DNA of 64,000 nucleotides from Lachnospiraceae bacterium AC3007 (GTDB lineage: Bacteria; Bacillota; Clostridia; Lachnospirales; Lachnospiraceae), in NCBI GenBank assembly GCA_000621405.1, contig JHYK01000014.1, forward strand, positions 1 to 64,000. The letters are read 5' to 3'. The position numbers and the translations under genes were made by a program. Positions within the stretch are counted from its first letter, which is position 1; every line of letters starts with the position of its first letter. Below are positions 1 through 6,038 of the stretch, in pieces. Under the pieces are notes generated by a model that did no database searches, was not told the origin of the DNA, and worked only from the letters and a program-made list of their open reading frames with translations.

Positions 1-1
1 C

Positions 2-244
2 GATGTCATCGATCGTCGCTATAACAAAGAAGGCCCGAATACGATGATCTTCACAAGCAATCTCGGCCCGGACAAATGGGGAGAATACTTCAGTGAGGAC
101 TCGTCATTACTGTGTTCGCTCGACAGGATCTTCGATGCGGCAACAGTATTTATGATCAAAGGAAACAGCTATCGTGGGAAACGCTGCGAAACGATATCTC
201 TCTCAGCAGGGGATCCTGTTTTGATAGCAAAAACAAAATCTTAA
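2..244 (+). CDS. istB: IS21-family helper ATPase IstB, C-terminal part (5' end outside window)
   Basis: IstB is the AAA+ ATPase that works with the IstA transposase of IS21-type insertion sequences. Reading from base 2 gives about 80 residues of its C-terminal end. The visible family features are a TSNLGPDKWGEYF stretch, an LDRIFDAATVF helix and IKGNSYRGK, which match the end of the IstB AAA domain. The 5' part and any istA lie to the left of the window. Repeated transposase-binding-like motifs follow immediately, as expected at the right end of an IS21 element. The visible part is intact; whether the whole element is active cannot be judged here. Confidence 0.85.
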   Translation, partial: DVIDRRYNKEGPNTMIFTSNLGPDKWGEYFSEDSSLLCSLDRIFDAATVFMIKGNSYRGKRCETISLSAGDPVLIAKTKS

Positions 245-264
245 AGGAAGGAGCCAGCAGCTGC

Positions 265-333
265 ATTGGCGATTTCTATCCGACTAGGATTGGTCATTTC
301 TATGCGACTGTGGGTGGCGATTTCTGCCCGACG
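265..333. repeat. IS21 right-end internal repeats
   Basis: Three imperfect copies of a 19-21 bp motif (ATTGG.SATTTCT..SCGACT) start at 265, 289 and 314, downstream of istB. IS21 family ends characteristically carry several short repeats that bind the transposase, so these mark the right end of the element, which probably stops near 333-335. The rest of the gap up to the next gene (334-419) shows nothing else recognisable apart from a weak GAGGT ribosome binding site. Confidence 0.7.
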
Positions 334-419
334 CTAACATTGTTAACTATTAACAGCTTGTTCATAACAAACCAAGGTTCTTTTCTGAATTAATTTAAGA
401 AAACATAGCGAGGTACATA

Positions 420-1385
420 ATGACAGTGAATAATACAGATTATAAAGACCTGACGATCGAAAATGATGGAGGCTGGATATGTAAGCCGGTATTATTAGTA
501 CGACAGTCCCTGTGGGAAAGCGATAATAGACGCGTTCGTTTTTTGAGAACTCTTCCGGGGCAGATCCTTATTGCAGTGTGGCTTTTTTGTATACTTAGGG
601 GATTATTAGGCTCAATGTTGATACAACAAGGACTTATGAAAGTACTTTCCAGCAAAGGACCGATTTCAACAGATAGAGTAACCCTCATAGCTACATATAG
701 CATGATATTTGTAATGGCGGGATACATTATTTACATGCGGTTTGCAGAGCGCAGATCGTTTCCTGCAATGGGGTTTATACGTGAAAAGGCCCCATTACAA
801 TATCTTGCCGGATTAATCATTGGCTTTTTAGCTTTTTTATTGATTGTCTTAATTACAGTTGCTTTGACAGGTGGACAGATAGTGTTTCAAGGTAATATCG
901 GCCCGGGCATGTTTATGATTAGTCTTCTTGGATGGATGATTCAAGGCATGTCTGAAGAGGTGGGGTATCGCGGATATATGTTCCTTTCAATTTCGAGAAA
1001 GCATAAGGAGTATATCGGTGTTATCTGCTCAAGTTTATTCTTTGGGTTGACACATGCTTTTAACTCAGGTGCTACATTTCTTTCAATTATCAATACTATA
1101 CTGGTTGGATTTGCTTTGTGTTTTATGTTTATCGTGGCAGAAAACATATGGTTTGTCGGCGCTTTCCATTCGGCATGGAATTTTGCACAAGGGAATGTAT
1201 TCGGAATATCCGTCTCTGGTCACGAACCAAGCCCAAGTATCTTTGTTGTCCAGTTACCCGAGAGCAGCTCAATACTATCAGGTGGAGCATATGGTATTGA
1301 AGCTAATATTTTCACTACAATTTTAGTGCTGGTCATTATTGGTGGATCTATATTTATAATAAAAAAATTCAAAAAAAGCCGATAA
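420..1385 (+). CDS. CPBP family intramembrane glutamic endopeptidase
   Basis: A 321-residue polytopic membrane protein of the CPBP (Abi/CAAX protease-like) family. The three family motifs are present: SEEVGYRG with the catalytic Glu pair at 179-180 and Arg184, FGLTH with His212, and FHSAWN with His250 and Asn254. Hydrophobic segments lie near 45-70, 90-110, 128-150, 160-180, 200-250 and 295-315. Bacterial members include prenyl-protein proteases and bacteriocin maturation or immunity proteins; the substrate cannot be told from sequence. The gene is AT-rich relative to the rest of the window and sits alone between two IS21-end sequences, which suggests horizontal acquisition. It ends in its own terminator. 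Confidence 0.85.
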   Translation: MTVNNTDYKDLTIENDGGWICKPVLLVRQSLWESDNRRVRFLRTLPGQILIAVWLFCILRGLLGSMLIQQGLMKVLSSKGPISTDRVTLIATYSMIFVMAGYIIYMRFAERRSFPAMGFIREKAPLQYLAGLIIGFLAFLLIVLITVALTGGQIVFQGNIGPGMFMISLLGWMIQGMSEEVGYRGYMFLSISRKHKEYIGVICSSLFFGLTHAFNSGATFLSIINTILVGFALCFMFIVAENIWFVGAFHSAWNFAQGNVFGISVSGHEPSPSIFVVQLPESSSILSGGAYGIEANIFTTILVLVIIGGSIFIIKKFKKSR

Positions 1386-1416
1386 AACTCATCAACAATA
1401 TCGATTTTTCCCAAAT

Positions 1417-1442
1417 AAGAGCCGGATTGATCCGGCTCTTTT
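1417..1442 (+). terminator. Rho-independent terminator after the CPBP gene
   Basis: A perfect 10-bp stem (AAGAGCCGGA / TCCGGCTCTT) with a TTGA loop is followed by T residues, 31 bases after the stop codon. It should end transcription of the CPBP gene. Confidence 0.9.
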
Positions 1443-1508
1443 GATATTACAGAACAATATATGCCATTTCTTTACAGCTTACGAAAATCTCATCTCGATA
1501 GAAAAATC

Positions 1509-1583
1509 AAAATCTTAAATGAAGGAGTCAGCCACTGCATTGGTGATTTCTGAGCGACTGAAATTGGTTAATTCTCTGCGACT
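1509..1583. repeat. Degenerate second copy of the IS21 right end
   Basis: This 75-bp stretch aligns without gaps to 235-309, at about 61 of 75 positions. It repeats the last bases of istB and the first two end motifs, here at 1539 and 1563 with the same 24-bp spacing. No istB reading frame remains. It is therefore the decayed end of an older IS21 copy, leaving the CPBP gene between two IS ends. The rest of the gap 1443-1717 holds only the promoter noted at 1661. Confidence 0.75.
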
Positions 1584-1660
1584 TACGAGCAACTTTGAAT
1601 ACCCGAAAAAATCGCGAAATCAAACGGGGTATAAGGGGAGGTTCCGATTTCAAAGGTTTC

Positions 1661-1669
1661 TGATATAAT
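1661..1669 (+). promoter_or_regulatory. Extended -10 promoter for the flavodoxin-like gene
   Basis: TGATATAAT is an extended -10 box (TGn plus a perfect TATAAT) 49 bases before the start codon of the flavodoxin-like gene. No good -35 is visible at 17 bp, which is common for extended -10 promoters. Confidence 0.5.
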
Positions 1670-1717
1670 CCGTTGTGAGATTATATTACAGGATAATGCA
1701 CGATGGAGATTTAGAAA

Positions 1718-2263
1718 ATGAAGGCATTGGTTATTAATTGCTGTCCTGTTCGTACCGGGGCAACCGCAGAAATCGCAAAGTTGGTTTCAGAACAGTTATC
1801 AGCTAAGTACAGTGTAAAAAGTATTTGCATAGATGACTATTCTTTTTCATTTTGCAAAGGATGCCGTTCATGTCACAATACAGCGAAGTGTGTCATGAAT
1901 GATGCGACAGTTATAGAAAATATAATGAACGAATACGATGAGGCAGATATTATCGTATCCGTTTCTCCCTCCTACTGGGCTGATATCCCCGGACAATTTA
2001 AGGCATTCATTGACAGATGTACTCCATGGTGTAATACACATGAACCACATGCATCAATTAAGCCTGGAAAGAAAGGATACGCCATTGCTCTGAGAACCGG
2101 TCCAAATATGCCGGAATGCGAGCGAATCATCGGTAGCATAGAACATTTTTATGGTCATTTGGAGATAGAGAGTGTGGGGCATCTTGGGTTGACGGCTATT
2201 GAATACAAAACGGATGTCAAGTCAAGAAAACAAGATATTATAGAGTTCTGTACGAATATTTAG
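1718..2263 (+). CDS. Flavodoxin-fold NAD(P)H-dependent FMN reductase / iron-sulfur flavoprotein-like
   Basis: A 181-residue protein of the flavodoxin-like FMN-reductase superfamily. The N-terminal strand MKALVINC leads into a phosphate-binding loop (PVRTGATAEIA). A cysteine cluster follows (Cys46, 49, 52, 58; CKGCRSC....C), as in iron-sulfur flavoproteins and related multimeric flavodoxins. SPSYWADIPGQFKAFIDR is the usual FMN-contact and dimer segment. The likely role is electron transfer or reduction of small molecules in the cytosol; substrate unknown. It stands alone in the accessory zone, with an extended -10 promoter upstream, and is followed by two broken genes. Confidence 0.75.
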   Translation: MKALVINCCPVRTGATAEIAKLVSEQLSAKYSVKSICIDDYSFSFCKGCRSCHNTAKCVMNDATVIENIMNEYDEADIIVSVSPSYWADIPGQFKAFIDRCTPWCNTHEPHASIKPGKKGYAIALRTGPNMPECERIIGSIEHFYGHLEIESVGHLGLTAIEYKTDVKSRKQDIIEFCTNI

Positions 2264-2280
2264 GCATTCATAGTTATTAA

Positions 2281-2627
2281 GTGATCACTGCCGAAAGTAT
2301 AGTAAGTAATACCGGAAAGATTGAAGGTATTCTGGCTGCCGTATATCAGGATGTATTTGGAGGGGAGGTTTATCCTTATTTGGAGGAGAAAGCTGCCAAT
2401 CTTTTGTATTTTATGATTAAGGATCATCCTTTTGCAGACGGTTGCAAACGAATAGCGGCATCATTGTTCTTGGAGTTTTTGAACCGCAACAATGCACTTT
2501 TCAGGGCCGGGCATAAGGTCATCAGTGACGGCACTCTTGTAGCTATCACTCTCATGATAGCCGAGCTGATCCGAAGGAAAAAGACATCATGACGACTATG
2601 GTCATGAATCTTTTGAGCGTGGGATAA
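2281..2627 (+). pseudogene. Fic/Doc-fold protein, truncated and frameshifted
   Basis: The reading frame from a GTG at 2281 carries a Fic-type active-site loop, HPFADGCKRIAASLF, with Cys where most Fic proteins have Asn. The surrounding sequence resembles the Fic-like C-terminal half of RhuM-type virulence proteins, which are roughly 300 residues long, so the N-terminal half is missing; a stop codon immediately precedes the GTG. Near 2563 the frame jumps. In the frame found, translation ends at RRKKTS, whereas the other frame continues as DPKEKDIMTTMVMNLLSVG and stops at 2625-2627, which restores the expected family ending. A single lost base explains this. It is read here as a decayed gene. 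Confidence 0.65.
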
Positions 2628-2662
2628 TAGACTAAGACAAATCGAAGTTTGAGGATACAACT

Positions 2663-2851
2663 ATGAAAATCGAAATGGAACCAATTGGTTATGTTAGAAA
2701 TAAAGTAAAGGACAGAAAAGATGTTTCTTGGGGAGAAGACACTTCTTCAATAATATTGGATGAAGAGTATAACTTTGGGTTGAAAGGACTTGAAGATTTT
2801 TCTCATGTGATTATCATTTATCATCTTGACCTGTTTGCCGGGATAATGTGA
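2663..2851 (+). pseudogene. trmO: TrmO (TsaA/YaeB) N-terminal remnant
   Basis: TrmO methylates the t6A37 base of certain tRNAs using S-adenosylmethionine. This 62-residue frame contains the start of that family (MEPIGYVRNKV, then LKGLEDFSHVIIIYHLD) but breaks off after about 55 residues, where the normal protein of 140-235 residues continues into the cofactor-binding core. The last residues, LFAGIM, do not fit the family. It cannot be a working methyltransferase. It lies just downstream of the broken Fic gene in the same decaying stretch. Confidence 0.65.
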
Positions 2852-2880
2852 TAGTAAGATTTACCGGAATATAATTCACA

Positions 2881-2905
2881 AAGGATCGCTACGGCGGTCC
2901 TTTTT
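2881..2905 (+). terminator. Terminator after the trmO remnant
   Basis: A stem of AAGGATCGC with GCGGTCCTT (one G-T pair) and a TACG loop is followed by TTT. The stretch from here to 2976 shows no gene. Confidence 0.75.
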
Positions 2906-2976
2906 AGTACCATAAAAGTGTAGTTGTTAGAGAGTAATTACCTCTGACATCTGCACTTATTTTTTATAATAAGAGG

Positions 2977-3183
2977 AGTAATTGGTATCCCGTACTGCGC
3001 TGGATGATGGACAATATATACATCCGTACTGATCCGGCAGGTAACATCAAAGCAGACAAGGAAAAGTCCACAGAGAAGATTGACGGAGCTATCGCTATGA
3101 TAATGGGATTAGACCGTGCTATAAGGTGCGGGCTTGATACGGGAGCAAGCGTATATGATAACCGGGGCCTCATCGTATTCTGA
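2977..3183 (+). pseudogene. terL: Phage terminase large subunit, C-terminal remnant
   Basis: Translation from about 2983 gives WYPVLRWMMDN, then RTDPAGNIKADKEKSTEKID, then GAIAMIMGLDRAIRCG, and ends SVYDNRGLIVF at a TGA (3181-3183). This is the characteristic C-terminus of the large terminase of HK97-type phages (…DKEKSTERIDG…AL…RA…VYD.RG). Only about 66 residues remain of an enzyme normally over 500 long. It is followed by the first double-glycine peptide gene and, further on, by portal-gene fragments, so the original phage order was terminase, peptide gene, portal. Confidence 0.8.
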
Positions 3184-3189
3184 AAACCA

Positions 3190-3218
3190 TTGCCACAATT
3201 TGGAATAAATCGTATAAA
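3190..3218 (+). promoter_or_regulatory. Promoter of leader-peptide gene 1
   Basis: TTGCCA, 17 bp, TATAAA: a good housekeeping promoter starting 7 bases after the terminase stop codon. The same hexamers and spacing recur before the other two copies. Confidence 0.75.
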
Positions 3219-3264
3219 AGTATATATATAGTATCTGCCAAAACTTATATCATGGAGGAACAAT

Positions 3265-3453
3265 ATGAAACTTACAGATCAGATCAAAGAAATGATTGAA
3301 AATGCAAAGTCTGAGGAAGAAGTAAAGACCATTCTTGAAAATGTCAAGGAGGGAGCAGAGGGTGCAGGCTTGATCCTTGATGATGAGGATCTTGATAGGG
3401 CATCAGGTGGGGCGACGCATGCCAGCGGAGTAAGTTCTCCATATATATTTTGA
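3265..3453 (+). CDS. Double-glycine leader peptide (RiPP/bacteriocin-type precursor), copy 1
   Basis: A 62-residue peptide. Residues 1-49 are a Nif11/bacteriocin-like leader: an amphipathic start MKLTDQIKEMIENAKSEEE, then an acidic ILDDEDLDRASGG ending in the Gly-Gly cleavage motif. The predicted core is ATHASGVSSPYIF. A GGAGG ribosome binding site lies 7 bases upstream. The end of the core (PYIF and the stop) is encoded by DNA that belongs to the adjoining recombinase fragment, so this core has probably been altered. No modification enzyme or peptidase-type exporter lies in the window, so the final product and its export are unknown. The leader class is recognised by motif, not by search. 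Confidence 0.7.
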   Translation: MKLTDQIKEMIENAKSEEEVKTILENVKEGAEGAGLILDDEDLDRASGGATHASGVSSPYIF

Positions 3454-3676
3454 GAAGGAAAACATACACACGCTCGATGCTAAAGGTGAGCTTCTTATTA
3501 CTATCATGAGTTCTATGGCACAGGAGGAGAGCCGAAGCATATCGGAAAACTCGACCTGGGGTATCCGAAAAAGGATGAGGGACGGAAAGTTCTCACTCGC
3601 CTATAGCAGATTCCTCGGCTATGACAAAGGCCCCGATGGGAAACTTGTGATAAACGAAGAGCAGGCAAAGGTGGTG
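3440..3676 (+). pseudogene. Large serine recombinase fragment
   Basis: In the frame of base 3440 the translation reads HIYFEKENIHTLDAKGE, then ITIMSSMAQEESRSISEN, then RFLGYDKGPDGKLVINEEQ and AKVV. This is the linker region between the catalytic and recombinase domains of large serine recombinases (TnpX/Tn4451 type). Only about 78 residues of a roughly 500-residue enzyme are present. The left edge overlaps the last codons of leader-peptide gene 1. The right edge joins the tail of a terminator and the portal start (GGTGCTTTTTTACACCCG). The fragment therefore replaced the original 3' end and terminator stem of unit 1. Confidence 0.75.
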
Positions 3677-3772
3677 CTTTTTTACACCCGAAAGGAGAAA
3701 CTATGGGATTATTCGGCATATTCCGGTCAAGGGATAAACCTAAGAACGGTACAAACCATATTCTGAAAACCA

Positions 3773-3801
3773 TTGCCACAATTTGGAATAAATCGTATAA
3801 A
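3773..3801 (+). promoter_or_regulatory. Promoter of leader-peptide gene 2
   Basis: TTGCCA, 17 bp, TATAAA; identical hexamers to copy 1. Confidence 0.7.
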
Positions 3802-3846
3802 AAATATATATAGTTTCTGCCAAAACTTATATCATGGAGAAACAAT

Positions 3847-4029
3847 ATGAAACTTACAGATCAGATTAAAGAAAAGATAGATAATGCAAAGTCAGAAGAA
3901 GAAGTAAAGACCATTCTTGAAAATGTCAAGGAGGGAGCAGAGGATGCAGGCTTGATCCTTGATGATGAGGATCTTGATAGGGCATCAGGTGGGGGCCGGC
4001 GCGGGGGCATCGGGGACCTGAAAGTATAA
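3847..4029 (+). CDS. Double-glycine leader peptide (RiPP/bacteriocin-type precursor), copy 2
   Basis: A 60-residue peptide whose leader differs from copy 1 at only a few positions (MKLTDQIKEKIDNAKSEEE … ILDDEDLDRASGG). The predicted core is GRRGGIGDLKV, unrelated to the cores of copies 1 and 3: short, glycine-rich and basic, without Cys, Ser or Thr. That leaves no obvious site for lanthionine, thiazole or sactionine chemistry. The gene has its own promoter, a GGAGA ribosome binding site and a downstream terminator. Confidence 0.7.
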   Translation: MKLTDQIKEKIDNAKSEEEVKTILENVKEGAEDAGLILDDEDLDRASGGGRRGGIGDLKV

Positions 4030-4070
4030 ATAATTAACAACTTAATAGAATAAGTCTATAGAGACTAAAG

Positions 4071-4096
4071 AGCATCGCTTCGGCGGTGCTTTTTTT
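4071..4096 (+). terminator. Terminator after leader-peptide gene 2
   Basis: AGCATCGC pairs with GCGGTGCT (one G-T pair) across a short TTCG-type loop and runs into seven Ts. Confidence 0.85.
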
Positions 4097-4185
4097 ACGC
4101 CCGAAAGGAGAAACTATGGGATTATTCGGCATATTCCGGTCAAGGGATAAACCTAAGAACGGCACAAACCATATTCTGAAAACCA

Positions 4186-4214
4186 TTGCCACAATTTGGA
4201 ATAAATCGTATAAA
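4186..4214 (+). promoter_or_regulatory. Promoter of leader-peptide gene 3
   Basis: TTGCCA, 17 bp, TATAAA; third copy of the same promoter. Confidence 0.7.
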
Positions 4215-4260
4215 TATATATATATAGTATCTGCCAAAACTTATATCATGGAGGAACAAT

Positions 4261-4437
4261 ATGAAACTTACAGATCAGATTAAAGAAAAGATAGATAATG
4301 CAAAGTCAGAAGAAGTAAAGACCATTCTTGAAAATGTCGGGGAGGGAGCAGAGGATGCAGGCTTGATTCTTGATGATGAGGATCTTGATAGGGCATCAGG
4401 TGGGTTTCTGTGTCCTGCGGGACGGAGAGGAAGGTAG
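4261..4437 (+). CDS. Double-glycine leader peptide (RiPP/bacteriocin-type precursor), copy 3
   Basis: A 58-residue peptide, easy to miss because it is so short. The leader matches copy 2 except for one deleted Glu (KSEEVKTILENV instead of KSEEEVKTILENV) and a Lys-to-Gly change in the following GEGAEDAG. The 3-base deletion keeps the frame, which argues for selection on the reading frame. The predicted core after SGG is FLCPAGRRGR, the only core with a cysteine. A GGAGG ribosome binding site lies 7 bases upstream; promoter and terminator match those of the other copies. Confidence 0.7.
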   Translation: MKLTDQIKEKIDNAKSEEVKTILENVGEGAEDAGLILDDEDLDRASGGFLCPAGRRGR

Positions 4438-4473
4438 TAACAACTTAATAGAATAAGTCTATAGAGACTAAAG

Positions 4474-4498
4474 AGCATCGCTTCGGCGGTGCTTTTTT
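4474..4498 (+). terminator. Terminator after leader-peptide gene 3
   Basis: Same hairpin as after copy 2 (AGCATCGC / GCGGTGCT) followed by six Ts. Confidence 0.85.
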
Positions 4499-4523
4499 CA
4501 CGCCTGAAAGGAGCGACTAACAT

Positions 4524-4901
4524 ATGGGATTATTCGGCATATTCCGGTCAAGGGATAAACCTAAGAACGGCACAAACGGAAGCGCATACCCCTTCATGTG
4601 GGGTTACAGCGCAAGCGGAAAGAGGGTGAACGAGAGGACACCCATGCAGATGACTGCAGTATACAGCTGCGTAAGGATACTCTCTGAGGCAATAGCGAGC
4701 CTTCCGCTTCAGCTATACAGGTATAAGGAGGACGGGGGCAAGGAAAAAGCGGTGGATCATCCGCTTTATTATTTGCTTCATGATGAGCCTAATACGGAAA
4801 TGACCTCATTCGTTTTCCGGGAGACAATGATGACGCACCTGCTACTTTGGGGGAACTGCTATGTGCAGGTGATAAGGTACGTCCCCCCTGACAACACCTG
4901 A
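4524..4901 (+). pseudogene. Phage portal protein (HK97 family), N-terminal fragment
   Basis: The 125-residue frame begins MGLFGIFRSRDKPKNG and continues with AVYSCVRILSEAIASLPLQL, YYLLHDEPN and FRETMMTHLLLWGNCYVQVI, all typical of the N-terminal third of HK97-type portal proteins, which are about 400 residues long. Similarity stops at VIRY, where the prophage DNA ends and the polysaccharide locus begins. The last residues (VPPDNT) are junction sequence. It is the third and longest copy of the portal start in the tandem repeat. Confidence 0.8.
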
Positions 4902-4906
4902 CCTAT

Positions 4907-4935
4907 TTGCCCAAATATACGGCTCTTGTTATACT
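4907..4935 (+). promoter_or_regulatory. Candidate promoter of the polysaccharide locus
   Basis: TTGCCC, 17 bp, TATACT: close to the housekeeping consensus, starting only a few bases after the truncated portal frame and about 70 bases before the capE start. No other comparable promoter precedes capE. Confidence 0.6.
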
Positions 4936-5003
4936 ATATCAGTATGTTCCGGCGACATGTTGATAGCCGGATGATTTTGCGGTACACAGGAGACGATCTT
5001 GAT

Positions 5004-6038
5004 ATGAGCGACAATCAGTTTGACGGCAAGACACTGCTTATCACCGGAGGCACAGGATCCTTCGGGACTGCGGTGCTCAACAGGTTTTTAAAGACGGGCA
5101 TAAAGGAGATCCGCATTTTTTCGAGGGATGAGAAGAAGCAGGATGACATGCGCCACTTCTATAACGATCCCAAGATCAAATACTATATCGGTAACGTGCG
5201 TGACTTAAGCTCCGTGGAAGAGGCGTCCTACGGGGTCGATTACATATTCGCGGCAGCAGCCTTAAAGCAGGTCCCGTCCTGCGAATTCTTCCCGATGGAG
5301 GCGGTGCGCACCAATGTCATAGGCACCGACAATGTGCTCACGGCAGCGATACATAACGGTGTAAAGAAGGTCGTGTGTCTTTCGACCGACAAGGCGGCTT
5401 ACCCTATCAACGCAATGGGCATCTCAAAGGCCATGATGGAGAAGGTCTTTGTGGCAAAAAGCCGCACGGTGAGTGAAGATGAAACGCTGATCTGCGGTAC
5501 GAGATACGGCAATGTCCTCTGCTCGAGAGGATCGGTCGTGCCTTTATTTATAGACCAGATAAGGGACGGCAGGCCGATAACCATCACCGAGCCAAAGATG
5601 ACGAGGTTCGTGATGTCACTGGAGGAAGCAGTCGAGCTTGTACTATATGCTTTTGAACATGCGCATGCAGGCGACATATTCGTACAGAAGGCTCCTGCCT
5701 GCACGATAGAGACACTGGCCGAGGCAGTAAGGCAGTTATTCCACTCCGATCAGGAGATAAAGATAATCGGCATAAGGCATGGCGAGAAGATGGCAGAGAC
5801 TCTGCTCACCGCGGAGGAGAGGATCAAGGCGCTGGATGAGGGCAACTTCTTCAGGGTGCCTGCCGACAACAGGGATCTGAATTACGACAAATACTTCACC
5901 GAAGGATCGGCAAGGGATGACTCATATACCACATTCAATTCCGACAACACCGAGAGGCTGGATGTGGAGGGGGTTAAGGAAAAGCTGCTGAAGCTTTCGT
6001 ACATCCATGAAAGACTGAAGGAGTGCGGACTGGAGTGA
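5004..6038 (+). CDS. capE: UDP-N-acetylglucosamine 4,6-dehydratase / 5-epimerase (CapE/FnlA type)
   Basis: First enzyme of UDP-N-acetyl-L-fucosamine synthesis: it converts UDP-GlcNAc to a 4-keto-6-deoxy L-sugar in the cytosol. The 344-residue protein starts with a Rossmann motif (LLITGGTGSFG) and is an extended short-chain dehydrogenase. MGISK stands where most relatives have YxxxK, a change I recall as typical of CapE. The start at MSDNQFDG was chosen because an AGGAG lies upstream and similarity begins there; an in-frame ATG at 4926 would add 26 residues that fit no family. PseB is a close homologue, but the next two genes complete the CapEFG set. It opens the polysaccharide operon and overlaps the next gene. 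Confidence 0.85.
   Translation: MSDNQFDGKTLLITGGTGSFGTAVLNRFLKTGIKEIRIFSRDEKKQDDMRHFYNDPKIKYYIGNVRDLSSVEEASYGVDYIFAAAALKQVPSCEFFPMEAVRTNVIGTDNVLTAAIHNGVKKVVCLSTDKAAYPINAMGISKAMMEKVFVAKSRTVSEDETLICGTRYGNVLCSRGSVVPLFIDQIRDGRPITITEPKMTRFVMSLEEAVELVLYAFEHAHAGDIFVQKAPACTIETLAEAVRQLFHSDQEIKIIGIRHGEKMAETLLTAEERIKALDEGNFFRVPADNRDLNYDKYFTEGSARDDSYTTFNSDNTERLDVEGVKEKLLKLSYIHERLKECGLE

Larger units (their letters stand above)
3703..4523 (+). repeat. Two tandem units of about 410 bp carrying leader-peptide genes
   Basis: Unit starts are the portal ATGs at 3703, 4116 and (full portal fragment) 4524, giving periods of 413 and 408 bp. Each unit holds: the first 19 or so portal codons (MGLFGIFRSRDKPKNGTN), a junction ACAAAC/CATATTCTGA, a promoter, a ribosome binding site, a leader-peptide gene, a terminator and the next portal start. 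The TATTCTGAAAACC after the junction equals the end of the terminase gene at 3174-3186. The repeats thus arose by tandem duplication of the segment from the terminase stop to portal codon 19. Unit copies are nearly identical except in the peptide cores. Confidence 0.85.

Noticed and set aside
3506-3766. 86-codon frame treated as a gene of its own
   Set aside because: It begins at an internal Met of the recombinase fragment and continues through the terminator tail and portal sequence in the wrong frame, so it is a chimera of debris.
3409-4437. Diversity-generating retroelement as cause of core variation
   Set aside because: No reverse transcriptase or template repeat is visible in the window, and core changes are not adenine-specific.
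3703-4523. CRISPR-like array in the 410-bp repeats
   Set aside because: The units are long, contain genes with promoters and terminators, and are explained by tandem duplication.
5004-6038. capE assigned as pseB (pseudaminic acid pathway)
   Set aside because: The two enzymes are homologous, but capF and capG follow directly and MGISK replaces YxxxK, which favours CapE.
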